38,850 nt of DNA from Gemmatimonadaceae bacterium (GTDB taxonomy: Bacteria > Gemmatimonadota > Gemmatimonadetes > Gemmatimonadales > Gemmatimonadaceae), in assembly GCA_025929535.1 (NCBI GenBank), contig JAICLZ010000038.1:1-38850 (forward strand). The letters run 5' to 3'. This document shows, one piece after another, positions 23,714 through 32,063 of the stretch; position 1 is the first letter of the stretch; each line of letters begins with the position of its first letter. Position numbers and translations under genes: made by a program. The notes under the pieces were generated by a model. That model was not told the origin of the DNA. It worked only from the letters and a program-made list of their open reading frames with translations, and did not search any database.

Positions 23714-23914
23714 CGAGCACTCATTGTGGCGAGGATCCCACGCATCCGCGCGTGCGACAGCGCACGCGAAGCGACGCGGTGGGGGGTAGATCATAATGAA
23801 TCAGCACGCATCTGTGAAAGCGCGCTGGTTGAAATGTGCAAGCGATGAGCCACGTCCGGCGCTGGCAGGATAGCCGATGCGCGCCGAAAAGGGTCCATCG
23901 GTAGCGAAAGCTGC

Positions 23915-23960
23915 TTGCATGTCACCGGGTGGTGACTGTACCTTGTCACTGGTCGGTGAC
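23915..23960 (+). promoter_or_regulatory. Twin palindromic operators before the tetR-like gene
   Basis: GTCACCGGGTGGTGAC (23921-23936) and GTCACTGGTCGGTGAC (23945-23960) are two palindromes of the form GTCACY-N4-GGTGAC, 24 bp centre to centre. A possible -35 TTGCAT is at 23915 and a weak -10 (TACCTT) at 23939-23944, which would put the sites on the promoter. They lie between the TetR gene and the divergent Big2 lipoprotein gene, so they could act on both. Confidence 0.65.
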
Positions 23961-23972
23961 TTGGGAGCGGAC

Positions 23973-24542
23973 GTGGCCACACGAAGAGACCGGTTCGAAA
24001 CGCGAGCAACCATTCTCCAGAGCGCGGCGGAGCTGATCGCCGCGCACGGCGTTCGCGCGCTGGGGGTGAACGTGCTGGCGGAAGCGGCGGGGTGCGACAA
24101 GGTGCTCATCTACCGCTACTTCGGTGGCCTGGACGGCGTGCTGGAAGCGTTGGGTGCGGAGCGGATGCTCTGGCCGCGGGTGGAGATTGAGAACGAGGGT
24201 GGCGGTGCGTCGCTCTCGGAGGCCCTGCAATCCGTGGTGCTCGAGGAATGGGTCAGCATGTGGGGCGATGCCTTGCTGCTGCAAGCGGCGGCGGCGGAGC
24301 TCGGGGGAAACAATGCGCTGGGTCGGGCCGTGGCGGCACAGCGCGAGGAGCGGCACACCGAGATCATTTCCTCGCTCCGGACAACGCACCGTGTACCACC
24401 CTATGTCGATCTGGACGCACTACTCGAGCTTCTGAGCGCTGCCGTCACGCTCTTCGCGCTACGCACCCCACGCACGCCGCAGGCGTGGCGCCGAATCGAG
24501 AAGACGATCGGGATGGTCGCACGTGCGCTACTCGAATCCTGA
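23973..24542 (+). CDS. TetR-family regulator
   Basis: A 189-residue regulator: the DNA-binding part is at the N-terminus (RATILQSAAELIAAHGVRAL, then LAEAAGCDKVLIYRYFGGLD as the helix-turn-helix), followed by a helical ligand-binding domain with no recognised ligand. The start is GTG at 23973, with GGGAG six bases before it; an ATG at 23919 in the same frame would lie inside the first operator. Two palindromes upstream and one just after the stop fit autoregulation. It is convergent with copC. Confidence 0.9.
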   Translation: MATRRDRFETRATILQSAAELIAAHGVRALGVNVLAEAAGCDKVLIYRYFGGLDGVLEALGAERMLWPRVEIENEGGGASLSEALQSVVLEEWVSMWGDALLLQAAAAELGGNNALGRAVAAQREERHTEIISSLRTTHRVPPYVDLDALLELLSAAVTLFALRTPRTPQAWRRIEKTIGMVARALLES

Positions 24543-24546
24543 CCAT

Positions 24547-24562
24547 GTCACCAACCGGTGAC
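24547..24562. promoter_or_regulatory. Third palindrome matching the TetR operators
   Basis: GTCACCAACCGGTGAC has the same GTCACC-N4-GGTGAC form as the two sites at 23921 and 23945. It lies 4 bp after the tetR stop and 15 bp before the end of copC, an odd place for an operator. It could also fold into a stem, but no T-run follows. Confidence 0.55.
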
Positions 24563-24577
24563 ACGCTGCTCAGCGAG

Positions 24578-25000
24578 CTACTCCGCTCCCGAGCCCTTGA
24601 GCACGAAGCTGTAGCTGCCGGAGGTCGGGTGCCCGTCGCGCGAGACCACGCGGTAGGTCACCACATAGGTGCCGGGAGACGTGGGGGGCGTCGCCAGATC
24701 CAGCGCTGCCGTCGCCGCCGCAGTGCCCTCGTGACGGAGCCCGCTCGTCTTCACCGTATCGCCGCCCACGCGCACGATCCTCACGCGGCTCAAGCCCAGC
24801 TCCACAGGCTCCGAGAACCAGAGACGGACCGACTTGGGAGTGGACGCGATCGTGTCGTTCACGGCTGGGTCGGCGCGCACGAGATGCGCGTGAAAGGCGG
24901 TGCCGCGCCCGGCCAGCATGGGCGTGGGCGGCGCAAAGGCGGTCACACCGGCGAAGAGCAGGGCGGCCGGAACGATCGAATGAAGGGCGGAAAGTCGCAT
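24578..25000 (-). CDS. copC: CopC-domain copper-binding periplasmic protein
   Basis: A 140-residue protein with a signal peptide followed by HAHLVRADPA (37-46), LWFSEPVELGLSRV (60-73) and SRDGHPTSGSYSF (120-132), the standard CopC pattern. The mature N-terminal His, Asp122 and His124 should form the Cu(II) site. CopC holds copper in the periplasm and often works with the membrane protein CopD, which is absent here. The ATG at 25000 gives the proper signal peptide; a longer frame from 25078 was rejected. No ribosome site is seen. It converges on the TetR gene, with one palindrome between them. Confidence 0.87.
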   Translation of the reverse strand: MRLSALHSIVPAALLFAGVTAFAPPTPMLAGRGTAFHAHLVRADPAVNDTIASTPKSVRLWFSEPVELGLSRVRIVRVGGDTVKTSGLRHEGTAAATAALDLATPPTSPGTYVVTYRVVSRDGHPTSGSYSFVLKGSGAE

Positions 25001-25164
25001 GAGTGAAAGATAGGTGAGCGGACAGCGGTTACGAGTAATACCAACGCCGGAGAGCAACGTGCCGTTGCAACCGAGCATCTTTCCCGAGCCCGGCAGGAGT
25101 TAGCCTTCGCTGTAACTGCCTTCAACATGACGAGAGCCTTGCCTGATCGCATCGTGTCGTCCGC

Positions 25165-25917
25165 GTGATCGACGTCGAGAGCCTCACCAAGACCTACGGC
25201 GACTTCCAGGCGGTGCGCGGCATGACGTTCCACGTCGCGCCCGGCGAAGTGCTCGGACTCGTCGGGCCCAACGGCGCCGGGAAGACGACCACGCTGCGCA
25301 GCATCGCCGGCATCATCGTCCCCACGAGCGGCTCCGTGCGCGTGGGCGGCTACGACATGCTCGCGACACCCGAGAAGGCGAAGGCGCTGCTCGCCTTCAT
25401 CCCGGATGAGCCGCAGCTGTTCGAGCATCTCACGGTCGAGGAGCATCTCCGGTTCATCGGCCGTCTCTACGGTGTCGCGGATGCACCCGCGCGCATCGAG
25501 CCGCTGCTCGTCGAGATGGAGCTGCTCGAGAAGCGCGCCGTGCTTCCCGCCGCACTGTCTCGCGGCATGCGCCAGAAGCTCGCGATCGCGTGCGGGCTGC
25601 TCCACACGCCGTCCGCGCTGCTGCTCGACGAGCCCCTCACCGGTCTCGATCCCGCGGGCATGCGTCGCATGAAATCCACGATCGCCGCTCGCGCACGCGC
25701 CGGCGCCGCGGTCGTTCTGAGCTCGCACCTGCTGCATCTCGTGGAAGAGCTGTGCACGCGACTGCTCGTGATGCAGCGCGGACGCGTGATCGCGATCGGA
25801 ACGCTCGCCGAGATCGTCGCGGAGCGCCCCGATCTCGCCGGCCGCGCGCTCGAGGATGTATTTCTCGCGCTCATCGAGGAAGGCGAGCGCCAGGACACGG
25901 CGCAGAGTGGCGCGTGA
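25165..25917 (+). CDS. ABC transporter ATP-binding subunit
   Basis: A 250-residue ATPase with Walker A GPNGAGKTT (34-42), signature LSRGMRQK (131-138), Walker B ALLLDEP (151-157) and the switch His188 (SSHLLH). In the Q-loop region it reads IPDEPQLFEHLT, the form usual in ABC-2-type exporter ATPases. The start is GTG at 25165. Its last four bases overlap the GTG of the permease gene (GTGA), so the two form a transporter. It probably exports a lipid, peptide or drug; the substrate is unknown. Confidence 0.93.
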   Translation: MIDVESLTKTYGDFQAVRGMTFHVAPGEVLGLVGPNGAGKTTTLRSIAGIIVPTSGSVRVGGYDMLATPEKAKALLAFIPDEPQLFEHLTVEEHLRFIGRLYGVADAPARIEPLLVEMELLEKRAVLPAALSRGMRQKLAIACGLLHTPSALLLDEPLTGLDPAGMRRMKSTIAARARAGAAVVLSSHLLHLVEELCTRLLVMQRGRVIAIGTLAEIVAERPDLAGRALEDVFLALIEEGERQDTAQSGA

Positions 25918-27644
25918 ACGACGCGCTCCGCTATCTCCTCTGGCACAGCGCGCGCAATCGCATGCGCGGCCAGGTCGCGCGGCTCAAGCGCCCGCGCTAC
26001 CTGCTCGCGGTGCTCGCGGGCGGACTCTATTTCGGCACGCTGCTCTTCAATTCGCGGATGCCGAGCCCGCTCACGGGCTCGACGTCGAGCACGATCGGCC
26101 AGCTCATCTACACCGCGATCATCTTCGTGACCGTCGCGAGCGGGTGGATCTTCGGCAGCGACCGGCCCGCGCTCGTCTTCACGGAAGCGGAGGTGCAGAT
26201 CCTGTTTCCCGCGCCGCTGTCGAGGTCCGCGCTGGTGCGCTACAAGGTGGCGCAAGCGCAGATCTTCGTCCTCTTCAGCGTCATCATCTGGGTGGTGCTG
26301 CTGCGGCGGGGGGGAACGCCACTGCCCTTCTGGATGCGGGCGATCTCGCTCTGGATCATTCTCTCGACGCTCTATCTCCATCGCGTGGGCGCATCGCTCG
26401 TGCGCACGAGCACCGTGGCGCACGGCAGGCGGGGGGTGCGCGCCAATGCCATTCCGATCGCGATCGTGACCGCGGTGATTCTCGTGGCCGGAATCACGAT
26501 CGTGCGCGCCATCCCGGCGGTGCGCGCGGCGCTGCACGTGGGCGGCGGAGCGGTGGCGCTCGAGCGGCTCGTCACGAGCCAGCCACTCGCGGCCATTCTC
26601 TTCCCCTTCCGGCTGCTCATCGCTCCGCTCTTCGCCGATTCCACTGCACACTGGCTGCTCGCGATCCTTCCCGCGTTCGCGTTGATGGCGGTGCACTACC
26701 CGTGGGTCACGCACACGGACGCGGCCTTCGAGGAAGCGGTGGCCGACGCCGCAGCCAAGCGCGCGCGCGCGATCGCCGCGTCGCGCGACACGCGGCGGCG
26801 CCCGGTCGTGATCGCGGACGGTGCGGTGTCTCGCCCGTGGTTCCGGCTCGCGCCAACCGGACATCCGGCGATCGCCATCCTCTGGAAGAACGTGCTGGGC
26901 TACACGCGCGTGCTCCGGCTCACGACCGTCGCGATCATCGTGTGCGGCATCGCGGTCATCGGCACCGCCGTCTACTCCGAGGTGGGCAACTGGAGCGACC
27001 TCGCGCAGATCGGCGAGACGCTGTGCGCGATTCCCATCGTGATGCTCGTCGTGCTCGGCCCCGGCTTCGTGCGCGCGGATCTCCGCCAGGACCTGCTGCA
27101 GCTCGATCAGCTGCGCAGCTATCCGCTGCGAGGCTCGACGATCGTGATGGCGGAGATCGCGAGCAGCACGATCATCCTCACGGCGATGCAGTACGTGCTG
27201 CTCGCCTCCGCTGCCCTTCTCTCCTCATTCGACGCGCTCCCGCCGGTGCCGATCGCTCCGGCGGTGCTGATCGCGCTCGTCGCGCTCCCCACGCTCAACG
27301 CGATCGGGCTGACCGTGGCGAACGGCGCGGCGCTTCTCTTCCCTGGCTGGGTGCGGCTGGGAGACGGACGCGCAGCGGGAATAGAGGCAATGGGGCAGAA
27401 CGTGCTCGCGATCATCGTGTCGCTCGTCATCACCTTCGTCGCGCTGATTCCGCCGCTCATCGTGACGACGATCGCCGCCTCGGTCGCGGCCGCCCTCTCG
27501 TCGCGCGCGATCAGTATCTGGTATTTCGTTCCGGCGGTGCCGGTGGGCGCGCTCGTGGCGCTGGGAGAGCTGTGGCTCGTGATCAAGTGGCTCGGGCGGG
27601 TGTTCGCGCGCACGGACCTCGCGCAGATCGAGCCGCCGGGGTGA
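25914..27644 (+). CDS. ABC exporter membrane subunit
   Basis: A 576-residue protein with many membrane helices (for example PRYLLAVLAGGLYFGTLLF near the start, IVTAVILVAGITIVRAIPAV in the middle, and IIVSLVITFVALIPPLIVTT near the end) and basic loops. It matches the putative ABC-exporter family paired with single ATPases. The reading frame extends far upstream, but that part lies in another frame of the ATPase gene, so the GTG at 25914 overlapping its stop is the real start. There is no nucleotide-binding domain; it depends on the neighbouring ATPase. It ends 13 bp from the convergent kimA-like gene. Confidence 0.83.
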   Translation: MNDALRYLLWHSARNRMRGQVARLKRPRYLLAVLAGGLYFGTLLFNSRMPSPLTGSTSSTIGQLIYTAIIFVTVASGWIFGSDRPALVFTEAEVQILFPAPLSRSALVRYKVAQAQIFVLFSVIIWVVLLRRGGTPLPFWMRAISLWIILSTLYLHRVGASLVRTSTVAHGRRGVRANAIPIAIVTAVILVAGITIVRAIPAVRAALHVGGGAVALERLVTSQPLAAILFPFRLLIAPLFADSTAHWLLAILPAFALMAVHYPWVTHTDAAFEEAVADAAAKRARAIAASRDTRRRPVVIADGAVSRPWFRLAPTGHPAIAILWKNVLGYTRVLRLTTVAIIVCGIAVIGTAVYSEVGNWSDLAQIGETLCAIPIVMLVVLGPGFVRADLRQDLLQLDQLRSYPLRGSTIVMAEIASSTIILTAMQYVLLASAALLSSFDALPPVPIAPAVLIALVALPTLNAIGLTVANGAALLFPGWVRLGDGRAAGIEAMGQNVLAIIVSLVITFVALIPPLIVTTIAASVAAALSSRAISIWYFVPAVPVGALVALGELWLVIKWLGRVFARTDLAQIEPPG

Positions 27645-27657
27645 TGCGGCGCTCCCA

Positions 27658-29658
27658 TCAGCCGGGGTTGACCTTCTCCACCGGCGCGGCGCTCTCCGCT
27701 TCCATCAATAGCATCTCGCGAGTCATGCGTACGTCTTCGTCCAGTGACTCATCGAGCTGCTCATCGTAGTCGAATCGATCGCGCAGCCGCACGGCATTGC
27801 CGAGATGAAAGGGCACGGCCGTGACGACGACATTGGGCTTGAACAGAAATGCGGTGCGGATGTAGAGCGCCGTCTTGTTGTGGAGAAAGTGCTCCCACCA
27901 ATGACGCGGCACGATCTCGGGAACCACCACCGTCACGAGCTCGCCGGGTGCATCGCGTCGCAGGTTCTCCACGTAATCCACCAGCGGCCGCAGCACCGAG
28001 CGATAGGGCGAGGGAACGATCACGAGCTCCACCCCGATGTCCCATGCCTCCCAATCGGCGCGCAGCTTCGCGGTGGCGGCGCTGTCGAGGTCGATGTACG
28101 TCGCCCGCACATCCGCGCTGATCATCGTCGCGTAGACGAGCGCGCCCGCGGTGGCCTTGGTCACCGCGTTGATGGGCACGACGACGGTGTGGTGCAGCGG
28201 CACGATCGGACTGTGGCCGACGAACTTCACCTCCTCTGCAAACTTCCGGTAGTGCTCGTGGATCGCACGGAGGAGGAGGATGATCAGCGGGATGAGAACG
28301 ACCACGATCCACGCGCCCGACGTGAATTTCGTCGCCACCTGGACGATCGAGACGATGCCCGTGGCGATCGCGCCGAGGCCGTTGAGCGCTGCCTTCCATC
28401 GCCATCCCGGCTCGCGCACCGTGAACCAGTGGCGCACCATCCCTGCCTGCGAGAGGGTGAAGCACACGAAGACGCCGATCGCGTAGAGCGGGATGAGCGC
28501 GGTCGTCTGCGCCTGAAAGATCCACACGAGCAGGATGGCGACGAGCGCCAGCGACACGATCCCGTTCGAGAACGCGAGCCGGTCGCCGCGCGCGGCCAGC
28601 TGGCGGGGCAGGAACTTCTCGCTCGCGAGAATGCTCGACAGCCTGGGGAAATCCGCGAACGCGGTGTTCGCCGCGAGCACGAGTATGGCGAACGTGGCGT
28701 ACTGGAAGACGTAGTACACCTTTCCCATGCCGAAGATGTGGCGGCCCAGCTGCGACAGCACGGTCTCGCGAACGGTGGGCATCACCGCATACTCCTGGGC
28801 GAGCCAGCTCACTCCGAGAAAGAAGACGGCGAGAATCGTCACCATCCAGCCGAGCGTCTTGGCGGCGTTGCGCGGAGCGGGCGCTCTGAACGCCGTGATG
28901 CCGTTCGAGATCGCTTCGGTGCCCGTCATGGCCGAGCAGCCTTCGGCGAACCCGCGCATCATGAGATAGAGAAAGCCGAAGGCGACCGGCGCTCCCATTG
29001 CGGTATGCCGGAGCGAGACCGGATCCACGTGCGTCGCGCCGCTCACCGGTGCTGCTGCGTGACCCATCGACAACCGGTAGAGTCCCACGCCGATCAACGC
29101 GAGCATCATTGCGATGAAGATGTAGGTGGGCAGGCTGAATGCGGCGCCCGACTCGCGTACGCCGCGCAGGTTGACGAGCATCAGCAGCAGGATCGCGGCG
29201 ATGCACAGGGAGACGCGGTACTCGGTGAGGCCGGGATACGCGGACACGATCGCGGCCACGCCACTCGCGATCGAGACCGACACGGTGAGCACGTAATCGG
29301 TGAGCAGCGCTGCCGCCGCAACGAGTCCGGATCCGATGCCGAGGTTGTCCCTGGCGACGGTGAACGATCCGCCGCCTCCCGGATATGCGAAGATCGTCTG
29401 GCGGTAGGAGAGCCCCACCAGCACCAGGAGCGCGACGATGACGACCGATATGGGGAAAACGTAGGTCGACGCCACCACGCCCGGGAGCACGGCGAGCACG
29501 AAGAGAATCTGCTCGGTCGCATACGCCACCGATGAGATGGCGTCGGAGGACAGCACGGCGAGTGCTGTCGTCTTGCTCAGTTTTTCTTCTTCGAGTCGTT
29601 CCGAGGCGAGCGGGCGGCCGACGAGCAGCCGCTTGCTGCGCATGAGTAGGGAGGACAT
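27658..29658 (-). CDS. kimA: KimA-type potassium importer (APC superfamily)
   Basis: A 666-residue protein: about 12 membrane helices (to about residue 480) and a cytoplasmic C-terminal domain. The opening LVGRPLAS then LAVLSSDAISSVAYATEQIL (33-52), SYRQTIFAYPGGGGSF, and GCSAMTGTEAISNGI closely resemble Bacillus KimA. By recalled alignment, Asp39 and Tyr46 correspond to KimA Asp36 and Tyr43, which take part in binding K+. KimA brings in potassium with protons. It sits 37 bp downstream of the KdpD-like kinase, on the same strand, so it is probably controlled by that two-component system. It could be described more loosely as an APC permease. Confidence 0.85.
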   Translation of the reverse strand: MSSLLMRSKRLLVGRPLASERLEEEKLSKTTALAVLSSDAISSVAYATEQILFVLAVLPGVVASTYVFPISVVIVALLVLVGLSYRQTIFAYPGGGGSFTVARDNLGIGSGLVAAAALLTDYVLTVSVSIASGVAAIVSAYPGLTEYRVSLCIAAILLLMLVNLRGVRESGAAFSLPTYIFIAMMLALIGVGLYRLSMGHAAAPVSGATHVDPVSLRHTAMGAPVAFGFLYLMMRGFAEGCSAMTGTEAISNGITAFRAPAPRNAAKTLGWMVTILAVFFLGVSWLAQEYAVMPTVRETVLSQLGRHIFGMGKVYYVFQYATFAILVLAANTAFADFPRLSSILASEKFLPRQLAARGDRLAFSNGIVSLALVAILLVWIFQAQTTALIPLYAIGVFVCFTLSQAGMVRHWFTVREPGWRWKAALNGLGAIATGIVSIVQVATKFTSGAWIVVVLIPLIILLLRAIHEHYRKFAEEVKFVGHSPIVPLHHTVVVPINAVTKATAGALVYATMISADVRATYIDLDSAATAKLRADWEAWDIGVELVIVPSPYRSVLRPLVDYVENLRRDAPGELVTVVVPEIVPRHWWEHFLHNKTALYIRTAFLFKPNVVVTAVPFHLGNAVRLRDRFDYDEQLDESLDEDVRMTREMLLMEAESAAPVEKVNPG

Positions 29659-29695
29659 GGCTTCTGGTTGATGCTACCGGGCTTTGCAGTTCACT

Positions 29696-31204
29696 TCAAG
29701 CAAGGACTTCGGCGGGCTGCTCCGCCGCGGGCAGCGACAGTGAAAACACGCTTCCGCCGCCTTGACGTGCGGCGTAGGTGACGTCTCCGCCCTGCGCGAG
29801 TGCGAGGCCCCGCGCGATCGCGAGTCCGAGTCCCGCGCCATGCGCGGCCAGTGGCGCTCCCGCAGTGCGGTAGAACGGCTCGAAGATCCGCTCGCGATCC
29901 CGCTCGCTCACGCCCGCGCCACGATCGGCGACCGAGACGACGAGCTTGTCGTCCGCGCGATGCACGCCGATGTCGATCGGCGCGTCGGGAGCACTGTACT
30001 TCACCGCGTTCTCGATGAGATTCACGATGACGCGCACGGAGTGGACGAAGTCGAAGCGGCCCAGGGGAACGACCGATCCCGCATCCGCGGTGACGCGAAT
30101 GGATCGCGTCTGCACGATCCCGCGCACGCTCGCGAGTGCGGCGCCGATCAGATCGTCCGCGCTCTCGATTTGCGGCGCGAGATGCAGCGCGCCGCCCATG
30201 AGTCGCGAGTAGTCGAGCAGGTCCGTGATGAGTGAGGTCAGGCGGTCCGCCTCTTCCTCGATCGACACCGCGTTCGAATCACCGGGCGATGCGCCGCGCT
30301 CGACGATCGTGTGCGCAAGTGCCTTGACCGTGGTCAGCGGCGTGCGAAGATCGTGCGAGACTGCTGCGAGCAGCGCGTTCTTCATTCGATCGCTGTCGCG
30401 CAGCGCGGCAGTGTGCGATGCGTCCGCTGCCAGCTGCACGCGCTCGACACCGAGTGCGGCATAGTACGAGAGCGCGTTGAGAAAATCGCGCTGACCCGGC
30501 GCGAGATCGACGCGCGGATCGTTGGTCACCCGCAGCACTCCAACCGATCGCCCATGTACGGTGAGCGCGATCGCTACCGCGCGCGCATCCGCGATCTCAC
30601 CCCACGGCAGCGTCCAGCCGCGCGGCTCGAAGCTTCCGATACTTGGCGAGGCAGCCGGTGACGAGGCCGACTTCGGCCTCGTTGCGTGTGCAAGGAGCTC
30701 GAGGTCGGTATCGCTGCCGCGATGCACGTAGATGTCGCAGCTATCCACGTCGAGCGTAGCGCGAATGACGTCGGCAATCGCGGCGAGCGCCTGCACCGGC
30801 TCGGCCGCATTGAGCGTTTCCGCTCCCAGCGTGGAGAACCCCTCCACCTCGAGCGTGCGCGCACGTGCCTCGCGCGTTCGCCGCTGCGCATGTGCCAGCA
30901 ACTGCGCGGCCACGATGCTCGTGACCAGAAACGACGCCAGCACGAGCCAGTCGAGCGGATTGGTCAGCCCGAAGGCGTAGTAGGGCGGAAGGAAGAGGAA
31001 ATCGAAGAGGAGGAACGCGCTTCCGGCGAGCGTGAGCCCGAGCGCATTGCCGTCGATGGCGCTTCCGACGAGAACGACGAGAAGAAACAGCAGCGCGACG
31101 TGCGCCTTGTCGAGCTGCGAGCGCACGAGCAGCATCGCTCCCGTGAGCGCAAAGAGGACCACGAAGGCGATCGCCCAGCGCCGGGCGCGCGCGCTCGGGC
31201 TCAT
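29696..31204 (-). CDS. KdpD-like sensor histidine kinase without the KdpD/USP input domains
   Basis: A 502-residue kinase: a DUF4118-type four-helix membrane unit (about 10-105), a GAF-like domain (about 125-255), the dimerisation domain with SHDLRTPLTT (283-292, phospho-acceptor His284) and an ATPase domain with NLIENAVKYS (395-404), DRGAGV (427-432) and GAGLGLAIARG. This is the C-terminal half of KdpD, lacking its N-terminal KdpD and universal-stress domains. The start is the ATG at 31204, which overlaps the stop of the regulator gene (ATGA); frames further upstream lie over that gene. It is expected to sense potassium or turgor and act on the paired regulator. Confidence 0.9.
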   Translation of the reverse strand: MSPSARARRWAIAFVVLFALTGAMLLVRSQLDKAHVALLFLLVVLVGSAIDGNALGLTLAGSAFLLFDFLFLPPYYAFGLTNPLDWLVLASFLVTSIVAAQLLAHAQRRTREARARTLEVEGFSTLGAETLNAAEPVQALAAIADVIRATLDVDSCDIYVHRGSDTDLELLAHATRPKSASSPAASPSIGSFEPRGWTLPWGEIADARAVAIALTVHGRSVGVLRVTNDPRVDLAPGQRDFLNALSYYAALGVERVQLAADASHTAALRDSDRMKNALLAAVSHDLRTPLTTVKALAHTIVERGASPGDSNAVSIEEEADRLTSLITDLLDYSRLMGGALHLAPQIESADDLIGAALASVRGIVQTRSIRVTADAGSVVPLGRFDFVHSVRVIVNLIENAVKYSAPDAPIDIGVHRADDKLVVSVADRGAGVSERDRERIFEPFYRTAGAPLAAHGAGLGLAIARGLALAQGGDVTYAARQGGGSVFSLSLPAAEQPAEVLA

Positions 31205-31932
31205 GGCGGCAGCACGAATCGATAGCCCACGCCCGGCTCCGTGAGGATCAGGCGCGGCCGGTACGAATCGGCCTCGAGCTTGCGCCGCAGATGCGCCACG
31301 TACACGCGCAGGTAGAGCTGCGCATCGCCCGCAGCCTGGCCCCATACTGCGTCGAACAGACGCGCGTGTGTCACAGGGCGGCCCGCGTTCGCGATCAGCA
31401 CGCGCAGCAATCCCCACTCCGTTGGCGTCAGATGCACATCCGAGCCCGCGCTGGTGACGATCCGCCGTGCCGTGTCGATCACGAGATCGCCGATCACGAG
31501 CGGTGCCTCCGATCCGGGCACGGGTGTCATCTGCGACCGGCGCACCGCCGCGTGCACGCGCGCGCGAAGCTCCACGGTGCTGAACGGCTTGGTGATGTAA
31601 TCATCCGCGCCGGCCTCCAGCAGGCTCGCCTTCTCGTGTTCATCCGTTCGCGCCGACAGCACGAGGATGGGCACGCTCGACCACTCACGGATGATCCGGC
31701 ACAGGTCGATGCCCTCCATGTCCGGCAGCCCGAGATCGACGATCACCACCGCGGGGCGCTTCTGCTCTGCCATCGCGATGGCATCGCGTCCGTTCGATGC
31801 CTCGAGGATCGTACCCACTTCACGCTCGAGCGCCTGTCGTAGCGCGCTGCGAATCTTCGCCTCGTCATCCACGATGAGCACTGAAGCCAACCTCCGCGCG
31901 GCCTCTGGTGCCGAATCCGATCGTTCAGACAT
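31201..31932 (-). CDS. KdpE-like response regulator (OmpR family)
   Basis: A 243-residue protein: a receiver domain (LASVLIVDDEAKIRSAL, phospho-acceptor Asp66 in VIVDLGLPDMEG, Lys in ITKPFS) and an OmpR-type winged helix (LTPTEWGLLRVLIANAGRPV, then YLRVYVAHLRRKLEADSYRP and GVGYRFVLPP), very close to KdpE in wording. It starts the operon of regulator, kinase and KimA-like importer. The ATG at 31932 was preferred over one at 31959 because the extra residues are Arg-rich and not family-like. No kdpFABC genes are present. Confidence 0.92.
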   Translation of the reverse strand: MSERSDSAPEAARRLASVLIVDDEAKIRSALRQALEREVGTILEASNGRDAIAMAEQKRPAVVIVDLGLPDMEGIDLCRIIREWSSVPILVLSARTDEHEKASLLEAGADDYITKPFSTVELRARVHAAVRRSQMTPVPGSEAPLVIGDLVIDTARRIVTSAGSDVHLTPTEWGLLRVLIANAGRPVTHARLFDAVWGQAAGDAQLYLRVYVAHLRRKLEADSYRPRLILTEPGVGYRFVLPP

Positions 31933-32017
31933 CGATCGACCCGGCCGTGCGCGCCGCACGCGCGCCCGCGAATGAAAGATCGGGGACTAAGGCGACCGAA
32001 AGGGCAGAATTGCTCGC

Positions 32018-32034
32018 TATTAACAAAAAATTCA
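32018..32034 (-). promoter_or_regulatory. AT-rich block upstream of the kdpE-like operon
   Basis: CTATTAACAAAAAATTCAC (about 32016-32034) is one of the few AT-rich stretches in the window. It lies about 85-100 bp before the regulator start, where a promoter or KdpE site would be expected. No exact boxes can be assigned. Confidence 0.25.
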
Positions 32035-32063
32035 CGCTGCCGTCCCGTTGTGCGTCGAGCGGA

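Noticed and set aside
29659..29695. Cyclic-di-AMP (ydaO) riboswitch before the kimA-like gene
   Set aside because: The gap to the kinase gene is only 37 bp, too short for that riboswitch, and no matching sequence is present upstream of the operon.
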